Shown here: in pieces, positions 56,682 to 64,000 of the stretch
Position numbering within the stretch: position 1 is the stretch's first letter
Layout of the letters: every line of letters begins with the position of its first letter
Assembly: GCA_022478985.1 (NCBI GenBank)
Contig: JAKSZP010017454.1
Location: 25,451-89,450, forward strand
Reading direction: 5' to 3'
Source of the DNA: Massospora cicadina
Lineage: Eukaryota > Entomophthoromycota > Entomophthoromycetes > Entomophthorales > Entomophthoraceae
Length of the DNA stretch: 64,000 nucleotides
Translations under genes and position numbers: made by a program
The notes under the pieces: model-generated
The model's database searches: none
Told to the model about the DNA's origin: nothing
The model's input: only the letters and a program-made list of their open reading frames with translations

Positions 56682-58000
56682 TTATCCACTGACCATCTTT
56701 TGAAATAGCTCATCAGCGGCCAAACTGACAGTGGTGATTGTAGGTAAATGGGATAGGCAGTCGGCGTTTTGGTGCATCACTCCTGCACTATGTTTAATCA
56801 TGTAATTATAGGCTTGAAGTTTTAGCGCCCACCGCGCTAATTGGCCCTCAGGTTCCTTCAAGTTGTTCAGCCATCTTAGGGATAAATGGTCTGTAACAAC
56901 CATAAAGTGAGTGCTGTGGAGATAAACCTGAAATTGCTTGTAGGCATATATGACCACCAAACATTCTTATTCTGTCACCATATAGTTCCATTTGTGGACG
57001 TTTAAGGTCTGACTAGCAAAGGCAACTGAGTGTTCTTCGCCATCCTCCCCTATTTGAGACAAAATGGCTCTGACTGCTGTAAACGATGCATCAGTTTGGA
57101 TGATAAACTCACACTCAAAATCTGGATATTGGAGGACTGGGGCCATTATTAGGGCCAATTGGAGCTGATCAATGCCTCTTGACAGGCCCAATTCCAGTCA
57201 AATATGACCTTGTCCTTAAGCAGATGAAACAACAGCTCTCCAATTCATGAAAAATTAGCAATGAATTGGCGATAATAACCAATCATGCCCAGGAAAACCT
57301 GTATATTGCGCTTGGATTTGGGCCATTTCATCTTCAATATTGCATCCAGTTTGGATGGCTGGGGTCAGAGTCCTTCCTTATTAATAACAAACCCAAGATA
57401 TTTCAATTGGTCTTTTGAAAAATTGGCACTTCTGGGGTTTGATTTTCAGATTTGCAGCTGCTAGTCTCTTAAAAACTGCTTCTAGATGTTCCAGGTGGTC
57501 AGTGAAGGTGTGGCTAAAGATGTTTATATTGTCCAAATAAACCAACACACAAGATAATTTTAAATCTCCAAGGATTGTGTCCATCACTCTTTGAAACGTA
57601 GCTGGGGCATTGCAAAGTCCTTGTGGCATCCTTGTCAGCTGGAATAGGCCCTCTTGAGTTATAATGGCGCATTTTTCGCGCTCCTCTTTGGGCATATTGA
57701 TCTGCCAATATCTGCTTATTAGGTCCATAGTGGAAAAGAACTTTGCGCCTCCAAGTTGATCTAAGGCGTCATCAATCCGTGGGAGGTATAAGAATCCTTC
57801 TTGGTGATGTTGTTTAATTTTTGATAATCAATGATGACCAATTGCTCCCATCCTTCTTTTTTACTATTAAAATTGGGGCAGCCCAAGGGCTCTTTGATGG
57901 GACCAGCATTCCACGATCTAGAAGTTCTTTTATCTCTTTGGAAACAACTTCTTCTGCTGCTTTTAAACGTCTAATTGGCCATAGTCATATGAGGTCATAG
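56682..58000 (-). pseudogene. RE9 reverse transcriptase and RNase H
   Basis: RT is clearest in 57381-57728 (MDLISRYWQINMPKEEREK, RMPQGLCNAPATFQRVMDTIL, YLDNINIFSHTF). The catalytic box is YLDN, the second Asp being Asn. Upstream fingers are at 57780-58000 in broken frames. RNase H is in 56967-57191 (IIQTDASFTAVRAILSQIG) and 56682-56960 (VVIYAYKQFQVYLHS, SLRWLNNLKEPEGQLA), with a stop between. Confidence 0.9.
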
Positions 58001-58009
58001 TCATATGTG

Positions 58010-58596
58010 TTGATTGTGTGTATTACATTTTTAAGCACAAATTAAGTCAAAATCATCTTTTGCAAATATTTCCCGGTTTTTTTATAAATTCTGGACTTAA
58101 GTAATTTCTGAGTCAGTTAAGTTCCCTAATTCGGCCATAGAGCAACATTATTGATATGTAATGATTTCATCATTGGGAAGTCTTATATCATCTAAGGTCC
58201 AAATTTGTGAAATGTCTGAATTTTGGTGTTTGAAAATAAATGTAGGTAGGCAATAACCTGATGTCTCCGTATCTAGATGGACTGATTCTAGAGGTTTGCA
58301 AATAAGTTTTGAATTTCCTCATGACCTGGAATAACTATCCCCAGTGCAATATTTGGCTCTAATTGAGATCTACACCATGGATGGTATATTTCCCCATATA
58401 GTCCTTCTGGAATTTTAATAATCATCTTGGTAGGAATGACTAATTAAGTTCCAGGTAGCACAGTAGTCTGCTGATTTGATCGTAATGGAATTCCCTTTGA
58501 TTCTCAAATCTGCATTGGAAGGGCCTAAACTTTTGAAAGGGATTTCGTGTACTCAATTGGGACTATCCCGTCCTTATAGGCCAGGGTAAGAAATAA
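58010..58596 (-). other. RE9 protease-RT linker, decayed
   Basis: No open frame of note. By position it equals the linker between protease and RT seen in RE4 and RE7. Short readable tracts such as IPLRSNQQTTVLPGT (about 58440-58500) support this. Confidence 0.5.
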
Positions 58597-59232
58597 CTAC
58601 AGCTGTTTCTTTTCAGCCTTTCCATTTCTGTTATAATAAATTGGGATGCTTTGCCCCAAAATAGTCAGCGTATCTTCCTTATGGCTTGTGACAACACCAA
58701 ATCTTCTCAGGAAATTGGTACCAATAAGGATATCATAGCTGGTATTCAGCAAGACTATGGCTGGTGCCATCACTACAATGGATCCAAACCATAATGGTAA
58801 CATGGTATAAGAGCCAAGCGACTTAGTATTATGGGCTCCTACTGTACCATATTCTTGAAAATGTGCAACGTTGGGCGCAATTTTCAGCTTCTTTACTAAT
58901 TTGGTGCTGACAATGTTGATAGGTACCCCACTATCAACAATGGCCCAAACTTGAACTTTATTTTCTGTAATATCCACATAAGTACATTCAGAGTAGGTAT
59001 CAGAATCGTTTATTAGGTAAATATTGGAGTAAGTGTCCAGTTCCAAGTGGGACTTCAGACTTGAGCAGATCTCTGGAAATTTCTCTGCTAAAGTCTTCAT
59101 AGGTATGGCCACTTGCACGTCCTGTAGTGTGGGCATATCAGCTGAGCATTTAGGATGGTTACCCAGCCCTTGGCCAATGACTTGCTTGGCGTAGGGCTTT
59201 TCTACTTCGACCCTAAGCTTCTTCAGTGCCAC
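58597..59232 (-). pseudogene. RE9 aspartic protease with linker
   Basis: One open frame of 211 codons starts in the gag-protease linker (EKPYAKQVIGQGLGNH), then reaches SECTYVDITENK and the active site AIVDSGVPINIVSTKL. The box is DSG, used by many aspartic proteases in place of DTG. TSYDILIGTNFLRRFGVV is the second conserved block. This is the longest intact enzyme domain of RE9. Confidence 0.9.
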
Positions 59233-60200
59233 CTGATTGCTTTGATTTTTTCACTTTGGCCCAGGTGGTAACCATATAGATGTCGTCAGCCACAATGTGG
59301 TGTAAGATATCTTCGGCCACTTTGTCAGCTAAGAAAAGCTTTCCAGGGTCAGGTAGAATGTGAGTTAAGGCATTGTTAGAGGTAGAGCATTCCGCCTCTA
59401 CTCCACCTGTTCTTTTTCCCCGCCTGCTCTTCATTGTTAATCTTTTAAGGCCACATTTACCCCAGGTTTCTTATTAGGCCATCTATAGCATTGGCTAGAA
59501 TAATGTCCTTTTTTGGCCACAATTATGACAGGTAAATGGCCCTGTTTGCTGATCAGTTTTTGGATTTGAGGGCTGATTGTATTTTCCATTTTCATTTGAA
59601 TTTGTATTTTTTGGGCCCAAAATCGAAATTTTGATCGCTCTTTGGGCCAATTAGGGGCTTCAAAGCTACTTGCACATTCTCTTAGATAATCCGTAAGTTC
59701 TAACGCTCCCCTGGGCTGATTAAAGGCTGGGATCATGAAATGCTGCAAGTCTCGGTATGGATTAATGGCATGCTGCATTTCAATCTTCGCATTGAATTTG
59801 TCTATGACACCTGAACTGAGTAAGACCTGAGCCTCATGGAAAAATCTATCTGCAAAGTCTCAGATAGACTCATTCCACTGAAATTCAATATTGAGTAAGT
59901 CTGTCTTCCTGGCTGATAGTTTATCAGGGCCTCCAAATTGTCTTACAACGGCCTTTTTTGCATCTGAATAGAACCAATTGTCACCCAAATAGGGCATAAC
60001 AAGATTGACACTATGTTTGTCCAGACAATTAATGAGAGCTGTAGACTTCGCATGATCTGATTCTCCTCACATAGCCTTTTAGAACAATTTTATGAATGAA
60101 TGGACATTTCCTTCTTTGTCAAATTTTGGCAGAGTTAAGGGTTTGAAGTCATCATGCCCAGAATTGGCCAGAGGAGTTACACTTCATCTAGAGTCAAAAT
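59233..60200 (-). pseudogene. RE9 gag, capsid-like domain and CCHC region
   Basis: 59437-59778 reads MQHAINPYRDLQHFMIPAF and the tract ALELTDYLRECASSFEAPN, matching RE6 gag. The zinc knuckle lies near 59490-59530 with a one-base frame shift between its first CxxC and the HYSSQC half. The upstream part to about 60200 holds AVVRQFGGP and helical tracts with stops. Confidence 0.82.
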
Positions 60201-60404
60201 GTCTGGGGGAATCTTTGGTCAGAATTGAAGTTTGTTCATGACGAGTGTCATCTGGAGTTGGGATGGAAGCAAGAATTTTTGGCATTGAGTAAACGTCCAA
60301 AAAATCTGTTTCATTGTTCATCTCAACTTCAAAGGATTCTGCTTCATAAAATTACTCTGAACTGCTTGATTCAGACTCCTGAATTCAGGCCTTATGTAAT
60401 TTCT

Positions 60405-61623
60405 TCAGTTGTTTTCTGCCCAAATAATTAGAGGTTTTACTGCTCTCCCCCTTTGAGGACTAGTCAAATGGTTATAACTTTTCTCCTTATGGTAGTTGAC
60501 TTCCTCTTTAAGGTCTTCACATTCTTTCCAAAAGATAATCTGAGAAGCCAGTATATGCTTCACATCCTTGGTCAGATTGGCAACGCGGTCATTAGTTACT
60601 GATAGCTGTGTTTGAAAATCTTGTTTTTCTTTAGTAAGTTTGACATTCTTTGCTTGCATGGATGATATTTTTGACCAGTTTTCATAAATTCTTCCTGAAT
60701 TTGCTCGAATTCTTCCTTGTTATTTGGCCCTACTGGCATGGCAGCCATATTTTCAATGCTCTTTTGCAATATTCCCAACTCAGTTCAGACATATTTATCA
60801 AGTTGAACATGCATGTATTTCAATTCCAAGTGGCTTTTCTGAGCAAATGTGGAATCTTTGGTTAAATGTTCAGTCTGAGATGACAAGAATTTAAAGTAAT
60901 TCCCCAATTTCTGGCAAAATTACTGATATTATTGACCCACCCACTGGTCAGTCCATGTAAAGAGAGGACCTCAGCTGCAATTTTCGGAACTTTTTCATTG
61001 AGTTGATCTTCCAAGGTGTTCACTCTTCTGTAGGCATCGTTCACCTGTTCTGTATTATTTACAATAGCCTTTCTAACTTCATTAAAACTGGAATTCAGCT
61101 TACCCAGTAAGCCTGATCAGGAAGATTGCTTCTCCTCTTGTATTCTGTAAATTTCCACAGAAGCTCTAGATTCTGTTTAGCCAGAATCCTTTGGGTGTGC
61201 TTAATTGAGGGCTATACAAAGCTAACCAAAAATCTCATTTAGTTGTTTGTGTACAGTTGAGGCGTTTGGCCGAGGTTGCCATGGTCGCCTCTCAGTACTG
61301 CATATACATCTCCATCTTGAAGGCCTGATCCTTTAAGTAGTAAACCAGCCCAAAGATGGGTCCATTTTTAATGTACCAATTCTATACCCATGAAATAGGG
61401 TCTCCATCATCTCCTTCACACTATTGGAGGTAAACTCGATAGGGCCAGTTGTGTCCACATGCCCTCCTCCCACTGTGATTAGATCCAAGGAGTATGAAGT
61501 GCTCTCCTCAGTATTCTGGCGTGCAGTGTTGAAGTACTCAGTGATTTCTCTGCCACTGGTTTCCATGTCATTTTCATCATAACTTCTGGCAGCTCCTGCC
61601 TGGTATTTGGATGTATTATTCAT
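60405..61623 (-). pseudogene. RE9 pre-gag coiled-coil region
   Basis: 61333-61623 begins with ATG and reads MNNTSKYQAGAARSYDENDM, ending near EMMETLFHGYRIGTLKM. Later pieces (60862-61044, 60596-60778, 60405-60659) have coiled-coil character (RVNTLEDQLNEKVPKIAAEV, VKLTKEKQDFQTQLSV, RVANLTKDVKHIL). It lies where RE6 has its coiled coil. I do not recognise a named domain. Confidence 0.7.
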
Positions 61624-61644
61624 ATTAACGTATAACGTGGTTTT

Positions 61645-61656
61645 TAGTGAGAACCA
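61645..61656 (-). other. RE9 primer binding site
   Basis: TGGTTCTCACTA on the minus strand, four bases after the LTR end. It is the same start as in RE4. Confidence 0.7.
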
Positions 61657-61660
61657 CTTT

Positions 61661-62711
61661 TGTGAGTTTTTGAGGATTAGCTCGCTTATTAGATGTATTC
61701 CTGTTTTGATAGTCAGGAAGAGTTTCAGCCATTAAATCCTCGATTATGCTATGTGTCTTATGGTATTTCCTAACCATTTGGAAGCTCACAAAGCTAAACA
61801 ACAATATATGACTCTCTTGGTCTCTTCTAGGGTAATTTTCCCTCTCTAACCGGGAACTCTCCAGACACAGTTAACAAAGACAAGCTCCCCTGAATTCTTG
61901 TCTACACTCTTAATATGAAGATTGAATTAAGATAAGAAGATATGAGACAAAAATATGAAGATATGGAAAGATGATGGGTTTATTTTAGGGCCAGGCGCCG
62001 GTATTTTATACCTCTAGGACATCTTCTGGCCATACTCATCTATTAGATGAGTAAATTAAAACCATGCCTCCACTATGGATTATGGCAGTGGTTATTAAAA
62101 TATCCCCAAGTTAATTTGGCCCTTGGATTAACTTAATTACAATCATTTCAGCCAGATTGAAAGCACTACTACTCTCATAATTGGGAAGAATTTATGCATA
62201 ATATTAGCACCTCAGACTTATATATTTGCCTTTCATTCAGCCCAATCACTTTACGTCATACATCTGATGAAATATAATAAGTGGGGAAAAGAATATATAG
62301 AATTCAAATAATGACACACCCTTAATTAGGACGTTGGCAACCCTCTCAAAGTACTTGGTACTCCCTAATTGGGAAGTCCATATGTAAGTACTATCATGCT
62401 AGTTAAGTAATTGACATACATAAAAATTATTATTTATTAATCATATTTGCATTAAATTCATAAATGCAATTAAGTTTGTGCCGTAGATTCACTTGGTTCA
62501 CCTAAGTGGTTCCCATAATTGGCCATAAAGTAATATTATCATAGCTATTAGCTATGATAATCGGGACAATTTAAGTACAATTGAGGCAGTTTTGGGATGT
62601 TTTTAGTTATGTGGATAAATCGGTAAGGACAAAGGATCCATCAATGGAAGTAATATATCAGCATTGATGGTTTTCTCAAAGGGTTTTTTAGTCAACCTTC
62701 AAAATCTAATA
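61661..62711 (-). repeat. RE9 5' LTR
   Basis: On the plus strand it starts TGTGAGTTTTTGAGG and ends AAAATCTAATA (expected CA changed to TA). A TATA-like TATAAAATA (minus) is at 62002-62010. It contains a single copy of the 147-bp unit that is tripled in the other LTR. ATAAT follows at 62712-62716. Confidence 0.93.
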
Positions 62712-63169
62712 ATAATTTCAGCTACCACTCATCCATGAGCAAGAGTCTGTTCCAATGGCTCTATGGTAGACATTCGCTTTGCCCACTTTGATTCACTCCT
62801 GTGTTGAAGACACTGGAGAAGAAGATCCGCAGCGTTATATGACCAATCTAATAGAGAAGCTGATCAAATTACAAATGGAAGCATATTCTACCAGCTTTGC
62901 TAAGAGAATTTGTGATCAGGTGGCTGACCAGTGTAGAATTAGCAGAATCCCACAGTTTGCTGTAGAATATCATGTCTTGTTCCACAACCTACATGGATTT
63001 TGAAGGAAGAACAAGCTTGAAAAGCATCTGGATTGGACCAGTTGAAAATATTAAGAAGATTGGCATCAATGCCTACACCATTAAGGAACCTGTGGGTTGT
63101 CAGATTATCAACCAAGTTCATGAGGAAGTTTCTTCAAGCATACAAGCAATAGGAACGTATGATCTAGTC
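62712..63169 (+). pseudogene. RE8 integrase, part after RE9
   Basis: It continues from the RE9 target site with FSYHSSMSKSLFQWLYGRHS. The piece 62779-63003 carries EDTGEEDPQRYMTNLIEKLIKLQMEAY split over the known C-terminal tract. 62972-63181 has IWIGPVENIKKIGINAYTI and ends near the PPT. Confidence 0.85.
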
Positions 63170-63210
63170 AAAGAGGGGTAATGTCAAGAAATTAATCTGA
63201 CTGGACAATA
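63158..63210 (+). promoter_or_regulatory. RE8 PPT hairpin
   Basis: TATGATCTAGTCA (63158-63170) and TGACTGGACAATA (63198-63210) pair at 11 of 13 positions with G-U allowed, around a 27-nt loop with the PPT. Confidence 0.58.
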
Positions 63211-63671
63211 AGCCATTTATCCGGTGGATCATAATTTAGGAGTTGAGGTGAGCCTCAAGGTAGAGCAGGGGATTAGGTTGACATGAGGCAAATTGATCAA
63301 AGTATTCATAGTGTGGCAAATTGAGGGAATTCCACCAAAGCCTCAATGATAGAATGAACCATCAAAAATTGTCTCAAATAGAGAATTACTAAGCGGAATG
63401 CTCAGAACTGATTAGAAATACCAAGGATTAAGAGTTGAGTGTGATAGTGAAAAGGGGGTCTTTTGGAAGAAAGAAGATAATGATTTTAGCAGTTTAAGTC
63501 CAGTATCGTATATATTAATAAATGGAGTTCATTGGGGCAATAGCTCCTTATATTAATATTTTATGCTATTTATTGAGGATTAGCAATCATCATATCGCTT
63601 GTCTGTTGCTCAGTGGTTTTACCCTGTGCAACCAGCTCTGTGGATTCACCCAATATTGTCAAAAGTTAATA
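63182..63671 (+). repeat. RE8 3' LTR
   Basis: It starts TGTCAAGAAATTAATCTGAC after the PPT and ends near AAAGTTAATA (expected CA changed to TA). The U5 motif is at about 63605-63631. It is more like the RE3 LTR than that of RE7. The end is inferred from that likeness. Confidence 0.75.
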
Positions 63672-64000
63672 AAGTAACTCCCCCATTTTCCTCACCATTA
63701 TAATCAGACTGTCACACAGGCTTTGACCAAAGGTTGCCTGAGATATTTTTAACAAACTCTTCACTGAAAAAAGTTGTCTTCAACAAGAAGAAACAACTTA
63801 AATTCCCTCATCGCCCCACTTTACTAGCCCCAACACTAGTTGTGCAATGACAAAGGCATAATCCCACACGTTGCTTATATCTATGCCTAACTTCATATGA
63901 ATGAAGCTTGTTTTAGAGTCAAAAAGTGCCATAGCTAGGAAGAGGCACCTCAAGAAGAACTACAAGACCTCTATCTCTCATTTGGATGGACGACTGGGAA
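63672..64000. other. Flank after RE8; no gene recognised
   Basis: No ORF with recognisable content. The region could be host DNA or the edge of another element. Confidence 0.4.

Larger units (their letters stand above)
53687..62711 (-). mobile_element. RE9: Ty3/gypsy LTR retrotransposon inserted in RE8 integrase
   Basis: LTRs 61661-62711 (5') and 53687-55038 (3') flank a minus-strand interior with PBS, a long pre-gag coiled-coil region, gag, protease, RT, RNase H and integrase. The target duplication ATAAT is exact. At 9.0 kb it is the longest element, owing to long LTRs and the pre-gag region. The RT box is YLDN. Integrase keeps all three catalytic residues. Confidence 0.95.
49380..63671 (+). 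mobile_element. RE8: 5'-truncated Ty3/gypsy element, split by RE9
   Basis: Gag starts abruptly at the RE7 3' LTR. Protease, RT, RNase H and integrase follow to 53686, where RE9 is inserted. Integrase resumes at 62712 and ends with PPT AAAGAGGGGTAA (63170-63181) and a 3' LTR (63182-63671). The gag is closest to RE3. The RT box is YLND. No 5' LTR was found. Confidence 0.88.

Overview
The window looks like a repeat-rich stretch of a fungal nuclear genome. Only two genes look like working host genes. They are a COA1-type cytochrome oxidase assembly factor (2384-2976, minus) and mitochondrial ribosomal protein uL4m (3888-4866, plus), divergently arranged around a 0.9 kb spacer. Their introns are very short (35-40 nt), with GT...CTAAT/CTGAT-like...AG signals typical of fungi. 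I cannot name the species. A basidiomycete with a large, transposon-loaded genome is a guess, not a result.

Almost everything else is retrotransposon. I named nine Ty3/gypsy-type LTR elements RE1-RE9 and one LINE LN1. RE1 (1-1900, plus) is the 3' end of an element cut by the window edge. The island with the two host genes, and then a gene-free AT-rich stretch, reach 8549. RE2 (8550-27680, plus) contains RE3 (9627-22227, minus), which contains RE4 (13480-20036, minus). Each level has LTR pairs and 5-bp target duplications (AATAT; TCCTT/TCCTC; CTGGT). RE5 (about 28100-32400, minus) is a decayed relative of RE2. LN1 (about 32690-41700, minus) is a GC-rich LINE with ORF1, endonuclease, RT and a C-terminal zinc knuckle. 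It is interrupted inside its endonuclease domain by RE6 (35795-39585, plus), a gag-only element lacking protease, RT, RNase H and the integrase core. RE7 (42044-49379, plus) abuts the gag of RE8 (49380-63671, plus). RE8's integrase is split by RE9 (53687-62711, minus; TSD ATAAT).

All pol genes are broken by stops and frameshifts. Many of the stops are TGA at positions where arginine (CGA) is expected, pointing to CpG decay. RT active sites are intact (YLDD) in RE2, RE4, RE5 and RE7 but changed in RE3, RE8 and RE9.

The most interesting signals are non-coding. In six elements an inverted repeat (CCAGTCA ... TGACTGG core) brackets the polypurine tract and the first bases of the 3' LTR, so the PPT would sit in the loop of a 10-14 bp RNA hairpin, with apparent compensatory changes. 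A second conserved motif lies about 40-50 nt before the LTR 3' end in five elements. Nearly all elements share one primer-binding-site type. RE6 looks like a non-autonomous partner of an RE9-like family.
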